A stretch of 7,563 nt of DNA from an uncultured Loktanella sp. (GTDB taxonomy: Bacteria > Pseudomonadota > Alphaproteobacteria > Rhodobacterales > Rhodobacteraceae), in assembly GCA_913061335.1 (NCBI GenBank), contig CAJXTP010000143.1, forward strand, positions 1 through 7,563. Reading direction: 5' to 3'. Position 1 is the stretch's first letter, and each line of letters begins with the position of its first letter. Below, one piece after another: positions 1 through 5,834 of this stretch. The translations under genes and the position numbers were made by a program. Under the pieces are notes generated by a model that worked only from the letters and a program-made list of their open reading frames with translations, did no database searches and was not told where the DNA came from.

Positions 1-46
1 AGATGTAGAGAGGTCTCGTGGGCTCGGAGATGTGTATAAGAGACAG
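1..46 (+). other. Illumina Nextera P7/N707 adapter (sequencing artefact)
   Basis: Not genomic DNA. Bases 1-4 (AGAT) match the 3' end of the P7 flow-cell primer. Bases 5-12 (GTAGAGAG) equal the adapter-strand form of Nextera i7 index N707 (read as CTCTCTAC). Bases 13-27 (GTCTCGTGGGCTCGG) are the Nextera read-2 adapter. Bases 28-46 (AGATGTGTATAAGAGACAG) are the exact 19-bp Tn5 mosaic end used for tagmentation. All parts are contiguous and in library order, followed directly by insert sequence. An open reading frame that starts at base 32 and reads MYKRQ is partly translated adapter and should be discarded. The adapter and index sequences are recalled from the published kit design; the match itself is read directly. 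Confidence 0.98.
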
Positions 47-934
47 GCGCACGGCGACGCCCATTTCGACTTGGGTCTGGATCACGCTGCGGTTGATGTC
101 GTCAGCGATATTGCCGTCGATCTCCACGCCGCGGTTCATTGGACCTGGGTGCATAACGATGGCATCGGGTTTGGCATGAGCCAGTTTTTGCGCCGTGAGC
201 CCGTATCTGTGGAAGTATTCGCGCTCGGACGGAATGAAACCACCATCCATGCGTTCTTTTTGCAAGCGAAGCATCATGACGACATCGACGTCTTTTAGCC
301 CTTCTTCCATGTTGTCGAATACTTCGACGCCGAAGGCTTCAATGCCCGATGGCATCAGGGTCGGCGGCGCGATCAGCCGGATGCGATTTTCCATTTTGCC
401 AAGCAGCATAATGTTGGACCGCGCCACGCGGCTGTGCGCGACGTCGCCACAAATCGCGACGGACAGGCGGTGCAGGCGTCCCTTGGCACGGCGAATTGTC
501 AGGGCATCCAGCAATGCTTGGGTCGGATGTTCGTGGCGCCCGTCACCTGCGTTCAGCACAGCCCCGTTGACCTTTTGCGCCAACAGATCGACCGCACCCG
601 AATTGGGGTGCCGCACGACCAACAGATCGGGGTGCATCGCGTTCAGCGTCAGCGCCGTATCAATCAGGGTTTCGCCCTTTTTGATCGAACTGGCCTGCAT
701 CGAAATGTTCATCACGTCTGCGCCAAGGCGTTTGCCCGCGATCTCGAAGCTCGCTTGCGTACGGGTCGAGTTTTCAAAGAACATGTTGATCTGCGTCATA
801 CCCGCCAAAACCGTTTTATCGACGGTCCCATTGCGGGTTTGATCAGCGTATTTATCCGCCAAATCCAACAGGGTGGTGATTTCGGTCGGATGAAGATGCT
901 CGATCCCCAAAAGATGCCGCGCGCGGAATGTCAT
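47..934 (-). CDS. pyrB: Aspartate carbamoyltransferase catalytic subunit, C-terminus missing
   Basis: Catalyses carbamoyl phosphate + aspartate to N-carbamoylaspartate, the committed step of de novo pyrimidine synthesis in the cytoplasm. The 296 visible codons read from ATG at 934 without a stop. The carbamoyl-phosphate loop FENSTRT lies at residues 53-59, SSIKKGE at 82-88, HPTQALLD at 136-143, the aspartate-site stretch MLRLQKER near 225-232, and HPGPMNRG at 262-269. Catalytic subunits usually run about 305-320 residues, so roughly 10-25 C-terminal residues are lost where genomic sequence meets the sequencing adapter; this is an assembly edge, not a mutation. The start is backed by AGGAGA (939-944) four bases upstream. 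It is transcribed away from the glycosylase gene. In relatives pyrC often follows pyrB, but that region lies outside the window. Family assignment is very secure. Confidence 0.97.
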
Positions 935-938
935 CGCT

Positions 939-944
939 TCTCCT
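939..944 (-). promoter_or_regulatory. Shine-Dalgarno site of pyrB
   Basis: On the minus strand AGGAGA sits four bases before the ATG at 934. It is one of the stronger Shine-Dalgarno matches in the window and fixes the pyrB start. Confidence 0.7.
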
Positions 945-962
945 AAAATCTCGCCTTTTGTG

Positions 963-991
963 CTTATAGAAAACGCGCATGGCTGGGGCAA
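963..991 (-). promoter_or_regulatory. Candidate sigma-70-type promoter of pyrB
   Basis: Read on the minus strand, TTGCCC (986-991) is followed after 17 bases by TATAAG (963-968). The spacing is ideal and both boxes are close to the housekeeping consensus. Transcription would start around 955-957, giving a leader of about 20-25 bases before the pyrB ATG at 934, with the Shine-Dalgarno site inside it. A leader this short leaves no room for a classical pyrimidine attenuator. Identified by eye only. Confidence 0.45.
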
Positions 992-1035
992 GCGCGACCT
1001 TACACATGACGTCGATTGGCGCTACTGTGTGTGTC

Positions 1036-1815
1036 ATGGATTCTATGGACACATATTGGGCAGATCGCGCCGCACTTGAATGGCAGGTCGAGCTGGGCGT
1101 GACAGAGGCGATATTGGACGCGCCGCTGAACCGCTATGACGTCCCCGAAGCGGTGGCCAAGCCCGCCGCAGTACCTGTCGCAAAGGGTCCGCCAGCGATA
1201 CCTGCCCCCGTCGAAGTGGATAGCGTGTCAGAGGCGCGTAAAGCTGCTGAAGCTGCCCCTGATTTGGCCGCGTTGCAGGCCGCAATTGGCGCGTTTGATC
1301 ATTGTGATTTGAAACGTGGCGCACGCAATTTGATCTTTGCCGAGGGTGACGCTGCTGCCCGTGTTATGGTCATTGGCGAGGCACCCGAACGTGACGAGGA
1401 CCGCGCTGGTACCGTGTTTGCGGGTGACCGACGTTTGCTGTTAGATAAGATGTTTGCTGCGATCAATTTGGGTGTCGCGCATGATGATGTGGCCTGCCGT
1501 GTTTACCTGACAGCCGCGTTCCCGTGGTCTGCCGGATCGGTCCCGCCAAAGCCCGCTGACATGACAACGCTGACCCCATTTCTGGAGCGACACATCGCGC
1601 TTGTGAACCCAGATATCCTTATTCTTATGGGAAATACCGCCTGCCAGATGCTGCTGGGTAAGTCTGGCGTGTCGCGAATGCGTGGTCAGTGGGCCGAAGT
1701 TTTGGGCCGCCCCACGATGCCAATGATGCACCCAGCGCAGTTGATGCAAACGCCGCTTTCCAAGCGCGATGCTTGGGCGGATCTGCTTTCTGTTCAAGAA
1801 AAACTAAAGGGCTAA
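1036..1815 (+). CDS. Uracil-DNA glycosylase, family 4-like, with altered motifs
   Basis: Predicted to excise uracil from DNA as the first step of base-excision repair. From ATG 1036 the product has 259 residues. Residues 1-35 form a short helix-prone head (LEWQVELG), residues 36-62 an Ala/Pro-rich linker, and the glycosylase fold runs from about 75 to 257. Matches to family 4 include FDHCDLK (87-93), NLIFAEGD (98-105), VMVIGEAPERDED (110-122), LLLDKMF (134-140), PFLERHIAL (181-189), ILILMG (194-199) and HPAQLMQ (232-238). Several normally conserved positions differ: GEAPG reads GEAPE, PFVG reads VFAG (127-130), the Asn of the T-N-V-x-P-W stretch is Ala (TAAFPW, 159-164), and HPAYLLR reads HPAQLMQ. 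The four-cysteine Fe-S pattern of thermophile members is not evident. An in-frame ATG at 979 would add 19 residues, but 1036 gives the usual short acidic N-terminus. Neither start has a clear Shine-Dalgarno. moaB follows after one base. The fold is secure; catalytic competence is not. Confidence 0.88.
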   Translation: MDSMDTYWADRAALEWQVELGVTEAILDAPLNRYDVPEAVAKPAAVPVAKGPPAIPAPVEVDSVSEARKAAEAAPDLAALQAAIGAFDHCDLKRGARNLIFAEGDAAARVMVIGEAPERDEDRAGTVFAGDRRLLLDKMFAAINLGVAHDDVACRVYLTAAFPWSAGSVPPKPADMTTLTPFLERHIALVNPDILILMGNTACQMLLGKSGVSRMRGQWAEVLGRPTMPMMHPAQLMQTPLSKRDAWADLLSVQEKLKG

Positions 1816-1816
1816 A

Positions 1817-2359
1817 ATGAGTGAAATTGACGCGCCGAAAGACTTCATCCCTGTGCGCATTGCTGTGTTGACCGTGAGCGATACGCGGACGGCTAGCGAC
1901 GATAAATCCGGCAATGTGCTGGTCGCCCGGATTGCAGCTGCGGGCCATGTTCTGTCCGCCCGTATGATCGTACAAGACGAACGTGATGTGATTGCGGGTC
2001 AGTTGCGCGAATGGTGCGCTGACGGCGCGATTGATGTGGTCATTTCCACGGGCGGCACGGGGCTGACTGGGCGCGATGTTACGGTCGAGGCGCACCGTGA
2101 TGTTTATGAAAAAGAAATCGATGCATTTAGCACTGTTTTCACCATCGTCAGCGTGGCCAAAATTGGCACAAGTGCGGTGCAAAGCCGCGCGACGGGTGGT
2201 GTGGCAAATGGGACGTATTTATTTGCGCTGCCGGGCAGTCCCGGTGCGTGCAAGGATGCTTGGGACGAAATTTTGGTTAAGCAATTGGATTACCGCCACA
2301 AACCCTGCAATTTTGTCGAGATCATGCCGCGTTTGGATGAACATCAACGCCGCAAATAA
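1817..2359 (+). CDS. moaB: Molybdenum cofactor biosynthesis protein B
   Basis: A MoaB/Mog-domain protein of molybdenum cofactor synthesis, the family that adenylylates molybdopterin before molybdate insertion (MogA and some MoaB proteins); it acts in the cytoplasm. The 180-residue product is close to the usual 170-195. Visible motifs are VLTVSDTR (17-24), DDKSG (28-32), the pterin/nucleotide loop STGGTGLTGRD (77-87), KIGTSAVQSRATGG (115-128), and LPGSPGACKDAWD (138-150). The C-terminus NFVEIMPRL is typical of alphaproteobacterial MoaB. ATG 1817 lies one base after the TAA of the glycosylase gene, and AAAGGG (1806-1811) could be its ribosome binding site, so the two are probably co-transcribed and translationally coupled. 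MoaB and MogA are hard to tell apart by eye; the size and overall sequence favour MoaB. Confidence 0.93.
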   Translation: MSEIDAPKDFIPVRIAVLTVSDTRTASDDKSGNVLVARIAAAGHVLSARMIVQDERDVIAGQLREWCADGAIDVVISTGGTGLTGRDVTVEAHRDVYEKEIDAFSTVFTIVSVAKIGTSAVQSRATGGVANGTYLFALPGSPGACKDAWDEILVKQLDYRHKPCNFVEIMPRLDEHQRRK

Positions 2360-3142
2360 TCACGACGCCGTGCAGCCTTGAATGTCGACGGCGCGATCTT
2401 GCCCAAGCACGGTGATCCGAATGCCCGACCGATCAACCGCAAAGCTGGTTCCGTCCACATGGATTAAGTCCGACGTGGCCGTGATATGCGTCGCGGTGCG
2501 GGTCACATCTGGTTCGGACACCCAGACGTAAGGGTCTGATGTTTCAATAATAATTGACTCTGGGCCTTGTTGTGACAACGCTGTCCGTGTCGTGATTTGC
2601 ATGCCGCCAGATGTCGGAATGAGCGTGCAAGTGACGGTGCCGACTGACGCCTCTGATGTGGTCATTGGGCGGTTCATAAGCGCCGCTGTGATTGCCGCGT
2701 CGCGTGGCGCGCCCAAGGGAAGGAGTGTGTCGAATTCCAAGTTCACTGGGACGCAAATTTCGTCGCAGACCCCAATATTGATCGATCCTGAAAGGCGGAT
2801 TTCGCCTGCGTCATTTGGAAATATTTCGACCGGAATGGTCACCGTGTCGTGGTACCCGATGGACCGCATGCCGTCTTGGTTGAAGACCTCTGGGACAGGC
2901 CAATGGAATGCGATGGACTCGATATTGGTAGAGCCAACCCATTGAACTATAGGCGGAATTCCAGCATCTCCGGGTGCGCGCCAATAGGTTTTCCAGCCAT
3001 CTGACATGTCGATGCGCAGGCCTGCCATCACACTGCCACGGCTGGTTTGTGGACCGGCAAGCACGGTCAGCGTTGTGTTGTGATCTGCGGGGCCAGAGTA
3101 GGCGGGCGTGGCCATAAGGGCGAGGAGGGTGAGCATTTTCAT
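2360..3142 (-). CDS. Exported stand-alone DsbD N-terminal-domain protein
   Basis: Resembles the periplasmic N-terminal (alpha) domain of DsbD/ScsB-type thiol reductases, which takes electrons from the membrane domain and passes them to periplasmic thiol proteins. The 260-residue product begins MKMLTLLALMATPAYSG, a short Sec signal peptide with cleavage expected near residue 16. The mature part carries DGWKTYWRAPGDAGIPP (48-64), FHWPVPEVF (79-87), and the probable redox pair GVCDEICVP (C126, C130), with C172 and C257 as a further possible pair. There are no membrane helices and no C-terminal thioredoxin domain, so it is a free alpha domain, not full DsbD. The Shine-Dalgarno-like AGGGA (3145-3149) is only two bases from the first ATG but eight from the second (residue 3), so the start could be at 3136. 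Its TGA directly abuts the TAA of moaB. The family is confident; the electron partner is unknown. Confidence 0.85.
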   Translation of the reverse strand: MKMLTLLALMATPAYSGPADHNTTLTVLAGPQTSRGSVMAGLRIDMSDGWKTYWRAPGDAGIPPIVQWVGSTNIESIAFHWPVPEVFNQDGMRSIGYHDTVTIPVEIFPNDAGEIRLSGSINIGVCDEICVPVNLEFDTLLPLGAPRDAAITAALMNRPMTTSEASVGTVTCTLIPTSGGMQITTRTALSQQGPESIIIETSDPYVWVSEPDVTRTATHITATSDLIHVDGTSFAVDRSGIRITVLGQDRAVDIQGCTAS

Positions 3143-3248
3143 GTTCCCTGAATACGCACCCGCGTGATCATTTGAAAGTCACATGCTTGTGCGCCAACTG
3201 ACACATCCGCCCTTGCACCTTAGGTTTGCGGCACCCAGTCATAGGGAT
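3143..3248. other. Divergent intergenic region between the DsbD-like gene and yqgE
   Basis: This 106-bp region separates two divergent starts and should hold both promoters, but I found no box pair good enough to call. On the plus strand TTGCAC (3214-3219) is a possible -35 with no good -10. On the minus strand TTGGCG lies about 16 bases from TCAAAT, also weak. An in-frame ATG at 3183 would extend YqgE by 22 residues. Confidence 0.4.
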
Positions 3249-3818
3249 ATGGACCCAGATGACTTTAATCTTGTCGGAAAATTGCTGATCGCGATGCCTG
3301 ATATGGGTGATCCGCGCTTTGACCGATCCGTCATCTATATGTGCGCCCATTCGCAAGAAGGGGCCATGGGATTGATCGTCAATAAACCGCAACCGAAACT
3401 AAAGTTTATTAAGCTACTTCAACAGCTTGAGATAGAAGTCGAGGGCACTGTGCGCGATGCGCGTGTCCATTACGGTGGCCCGGTTGAAGGCGTGCGCGGG
3501 TTCGTTTTACACACCGATGACTACCGCACCGAGGCTGGTACAGTGGATGTTGCCGACCACATTTGCATGACCGCAACGATGGATGTTTTGCATGACATCG
3601 CGCGGGGCAAGGGGCCGCAAACGGCGCTGCTTGCGCTTGGATATGCGGGCTGGGGCAAGGGCCAGTTGGAAAGCGAGATCGTGCAGAATAGCTGGCTGAC
3701 CTGTGACGCCGCGCCCGACATCATTTTTGGCGCCGATAATGACGCCAAATGGGCGGCTGCATTGGCCACATTGGGCATCAGTCCAGAGCTGCTGTCATCG
3801 ACTGCTGGACACGCTTAA
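3249..3818 (+). CDS. YqgE/AlgH family protein (DUF179)
   Basis: Member of the widespread YqgE/AlgH family (DUF179), a small cytoplasmic protein of unsettled molecular function; the AlgH name comes from a Pseudomonas alginate phenotype. From ATG 3249 it has 189 residues, the normal length. The family blocks are all present: GKLLIAMPDMGDPRFDRSVI (10-29), GAMGLIVNKP (38-47), VHYGGPVEGVRGFVLH (73-88), and GYAGWGKGQLESEI (131-144) followed by QNSWL. Homologues normally begin within a few residues of the LxGKLLIAMP block, which favours 3249. However, the purine-rich AGGGA (3243-3247) is only one base from that ATG, and an in-frame ATG at 3183 preceded by GAAAG is an alternative. The extra 22 residues (MLVRQLTHPPLH...) look like translated intergenic sequence. 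It diverges from the DsbD-like gene and converges on the TlpA-like gene. Confidence 0.93.
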   Translation: MDPDDFNLVGKLLIAMPDMGDPRFDRSVIYMCAHSQEGAMGLIVNKPQPKLKFIKLLQQLEIEVEGTVRDARVHYGGPVEGVRGFVLHTDDYRTEAGTVDVADHICMTATMDVLHDIARGKGPQTALLALGYAGWGKGQLESEIVQNSWLTCDAAPDIIFGADNDAKWAAALATLGISPELLSSTAGHA

Positions 3819-3830
3819 TCCCCGTATTTT

Positions 3831-3863
3831 TTGCATAAGTTTCGTATAAGTTTTGCATATGCC
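3831..3863. repeat. Imperfect 11-bp tandem repeat between convergent genes
   Basis: Three adjacent 11-base units read TTGCATAAGTT, TCGTATAAGTT and TTGCATATGCC. Unit 2 matches unit 1 at 9 of 11 positions and unit 3 matches unit 1 at 8 of 11. The array ends in the palindrome GCATATGC (3855-3862). It fills most of the 49-bp A+T-rich spacer between the convergent stops of yqgE and the TlpA-like gene. No hairpin followed by a T-run, as in an intrinsic terminator, is visible on either strand. Its role is unknown; one unit per DNA helical turn would suit repeated protein contacts, but chance in a short A+T-rich spacer is quite possible. Confidence 0.5.
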
Positions 3864-3867
3864 GTTT

Positions 3868-4425
3868 TTAGTTGGGTGCAATGAGCGCCGTGATGATCGC
3901 GATGGCACTGTCAGAATGCCAATCCGCGTCGCCCTGAAGTCGCGCGATCTCTTTACCGTCTGGGTCCATGATCAGGGTTACTGGCAGGCCGAGCACCCCC
4001 ATAGATCGCGCAAACGATTGCCGCGCATCGGTGTGCAGCGGCAGGTTGTCAATGCCGACTTCGTCAAAGAATTTCTGCATCGCGGGCAGCGGGTTTCGAC
4101 CTGTTGCGACGGTCACGACTTGGAACGTGTCGCCGCCGAGGTCGGATTGCAGTGCTGACAATTCAGGCATTTCTTTGCGGCAGGGCGCGCACCATGTGGC
4201 CCAGAAATTGAGCACGATGTGTTTGCCGTTAAAGTCCGCGAGGGTCATCTCAATTCCGTCTTCGGACATAAACGCCACGTCTGATCCGGCGATGGGTGCG
4301 GAATGGAATGTCAGCTTGCGCATGTCTCCGACCCGTAATGTTTCCAGATCGGCGGTTTGTGCGTTCCCTGCGTTTGCAAGCAGCCCAAGGGCCGTATAAA
4401 GCAGAACTGATTTTAACTTGCGCAT
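3868..4425 (-). CDS. TlpA-like periplasmic thioredoxin-fold thiol reductase
   Basis: A TlpA/ResA-type exported thiol-disulfide reductase that keeps periplasmic cysteines reduced, for example in cytochrome c or cytochrome oxidase maturation. The 185-residue product begins MRKLKSVLLYTALGLLANAG, a Sec signal peptide with likely cleavage after the Ala at 22, before Gln23. The mature protein has an AlkhpA-like entry (DGIEMTLADFNGKHIVLNFW), the active site WCAPC at 78-82 inside NFWATWCAPCRKEMPEL, and the cis-proline loop GLPVT at 146-150 followed by LIMDPDGKEIAR. There is no lipobox and no further membrane helix, so it is probably soluble in the periplasm. AAGGTG (minus strand, 4431-4436) lies five bases before ATG 4425. 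It diverges from argH with 17 bp between start codons. The nearby stand-alone DsbD-like protein is a plausible electron donor, by inference only. A specific name such as tlpA or resA cannot be given. Confidence 0.93.
   Translation of the reverse strand: MRKLKSVLLYTALGLLANAGNAQTADLETLRVGDMRKLTFHSAPIAGSDVAFMSEDGIEMTLADFNGKHIVLNFWATWCAPCRKEMPELSALQSDLGGDTFQVVTVATGRNPLPAMQKFFDEVGIDNLPLHTDARQSFARSMGVLGLPVTLIMDPDGKEIARLQGDADWHSDSAIAIITALIAPN
4373..4400 (+). promoter_or_regulatory. Candidate argH promoter inside the tlpA-like signal-peptide codons
   Basis: On the plus strand TTTGCA (4373-4378) is followed after 16 bases by TATAAA (4395-4400), matching the housekeeping consensus at 4 of 6 and 5 of 6 positions. 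Transcription would begin near 4407, giving argH a leader of about 35 bases. The site lies wholly within codons for the signal peptide of the divergent TlpA-like gene, the only place an argH promoter can be since the two start codons are 17 bp apart. Called by eye. Confidence 0.42.
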
Positions 4426-4430
4426 GAAAG

Positions 4431-4436
4431 CACCTT
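4431..4436 (-). promoter_or_regulatory. Shine-Dalgarno site of the tlpA-like gene
   Basis: AAGGTG on the minus strand, five bases before ATG 4425. It lies within the 17-bp gap shared with argH, which has no comparable site of its own. Confidence 0.5.
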
Positions 4437-4442
4437 TTCAAC

Positions 4443-5834
4443 ATGACCAAGACTGCCAATTCGATGTGGGGTGGCCGTTTCGCCGCCGGACCTGATGCCA
4501 TTATGGAAGCGATTAACGCATCCATCGGCTTTGACCGTCGTATGGCCTCCCAAGACATCGCAGGGTCTCGCGCCCATGCGGCCATGTTGGCTGCATGTGG
4601 CATCATCACAGATAAAGATGCGGATGCGATTGGGGAAGGCCTGCTCACGGTGTTGTCAGAAATTGAAGCAGGAGATTTCCCGTTTTCCGCTGCATTGGAA
4701 GATATTCACATGAATGTGGAAGCCCGATTGAAAGATTTAATCGGTGAGCCAGCGGGTCGTTTGCACACAGGTCGTTCACGTAACGATCAGGTTGCTGTCG
4801 ATTTTCGCCTTTGGGTGCGCGAGCAATGTGATGCGGTTGATTCGGCGTTAGAGGCGTTGATGCGCGCGCTGATTGGTCAGGCCGAGGCGGGTGCTGATTG
4901 GGTGATGCCCGGATTTACGCATTTGCAGGTCGCCCAGCCGGTGACGTGGGGCCACCATATGATGGCTTATGTGGAGATGTTTGCAAGGGATCGGTCTCGG
5001 TTTGCCGATGCCCGTGTGCGGATGAATACGTCGCCGTTGGGTGCTGCGGCGCTGGCTGGTACATCGTTCCCGATTGATCGTGAGATGACGGCGGCGGCCT
5101 TGGGCTTTGATCGCCCTATGTCCAATTCACTGGACGCTGTGGCGGACCGTGATTTTGCGTTGGAGTTTTTGGCGTCTGCCAGCATCTGCGCGATGCACCT
5201 GTCCCGTTTGGCTGAGGAACTGGTTATTTGGTCGTCTGCCCAGTTCCGGTTTGTGAAAATGTCGGACAAATGGTCAACCGGATCGTCGATTATGCCGCAA
5301 AAGCGCAACCCTGATGCTGCTGAGTTGATCCGTGCCAAAATTGGCCGGATTTTTGGCGCAAATGTTGCCTTGATGACCGTGATGAAGGGTTTGCCGCTGA
5401 CCTATTCTAAGGACATGCAAGAAGACAAAGAGCAGACGTTTGATGCTGCTGATAGCCTGATGCTCGCGCTGGCTGCGATGTCGGGCATGGTTGCGGATAT
5501 GCAGGCGAACGTGCCGTCGCTGGAGGCTGCTGCGGCGACTGGATTTTCGACGGCGACCGATTTGGCCGATTGGCTGGTCCGTGAATTGGGTTTGCCGTTC
5601 CGCGATGCGCATCATGTGACTGGAACCTTGGTCGCGATGGCCGAGGCCAAGGGCGAAGATTTGCCGGATTTGACCCTCGCGGAAATGCAGTCGGTGCATG
5701 CTGGTATTACCAATGGCGTTTTTGACGTGCTGGGTGTGCGCAATTCTGTGGCGTCTCGTGTCAGTTACGGGGGCACTGCACCCGATCAGGTCCGTGCACG
5801 TATTGCCGAGTGGAAAGGCGTTTTGGATGCGTAA
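4443..5834 (+). CDS. argH: Argininosuccinate lyase
   Basis: Cleaves argininosuccinate to arginine and fumarate, the last step of arginine synthesis; a cytoplasmic homotetramer of the fumarase/aspartase superfamily. The 463-residue product has the standard length. Visible blocks are MWGGRFAAGPD (8-18), the substrate loop HTGRSRNDQ (108-116), GFTHLQVAQP (157-166) with the catalytic His at 160, SPLGAAALAGTSFPIDR (197-213), and the superfamily signature GSSIMPQKRNPD (280-291) with the catalytic Ser at 281. KDMQEDKE follows at 323-330. The start at 4443 is forced: an in-frame stop lies at 4425-4427 and the next ATG (residue 8) would cut into the conserved N-terminus. No good Shine-Dalgarno precedes it. 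Its 3' end overlaps the next gene by eight bases, so it appears to head an argH-lipoprotein-DUF2834 unit that may continue into lysA. Confidence 0.98.
   Translation: MTKTANSMWGGRFAAGPDAIMEAINASIGFDRRMASQDIAGSRAHAAMLAACGIITDKDADAIGEGLLTVLSEIEAGDFPFSAALEDIHMNVEARLKDLIGEPAGRLHTGRSRNDQVAVDFRLWVREQCDAVDSALEALMRALIGQAEAGADWVMPGFTHLQVAQPVTWGHHMMAYVEMFARDRSRFADARVRMNTSPLGAAALAGTSFPIDREMTAAALGFDRPMSNSLDAVADRDFALEFLASASICAMHLSRLAEELVIWSSAQFRFVKMSDKWSTGSSIMPQKRNPDAAELIRAKIGRIFGANVALMTVMKGLPLTYSKDMQEDKEQTFDAADSLMLALAAMSGMVADMQANVPSLEAAAATGFSTATDLADWLVRELGLPFRDAHHVTGTLVAMAEAKGEDLPDLTLAEMQSVHAGITNGVFDVLGVRNSVASRVSYGGTAPDQVRARIAEWKGVLDA

Noticed and set aside
28..46. Tn5/IS50 mosaic end as evidence of a transposon insertion
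   Set aside because: It is joined to the Nextera read-2 adapter, an i7 index and the P7 tail, so it is library adapter and not a mobile element.
32..298. Plus-strand ORF beginning MYKRQ
   Set aside because: Its start is in adapter sequence and the rest is antisense to pyrB.
195..946. Two long plus-strand ORFs (195-842 and 434-946)
   Set aside because: Both are antisense to the well-supported pyrB frame and their proteins show no recognisable motif.
1010..1020. GACGTC-centred palindrome as an operator
   Set aside because: Only six to eight bases are symmetric, no second copy was seen, and such palindromes are frequent by chance.
1625..2182. 185-residue minus-strand ORF
   Set aside because: Antisense to the end of the glycosylase gene and to moaB, both strongly supported on the plus strand.
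3781..3832. Intrinsic terminator after yqgE
   Set aside because: GTCCAG (3781) and CTGGAC (3805) can pair, but the stem is 6 bp with an 18-base loop, inside the coding sequence, and the T-run starts about 16 bases after the stem. This is not a standard terminator.
4426..4500. Promoter for the tlpA-like gene within argH codons
   Set aside because: TTGGCA is visible on the minus strand, but no acceptable -10 box lies at a proper distance.
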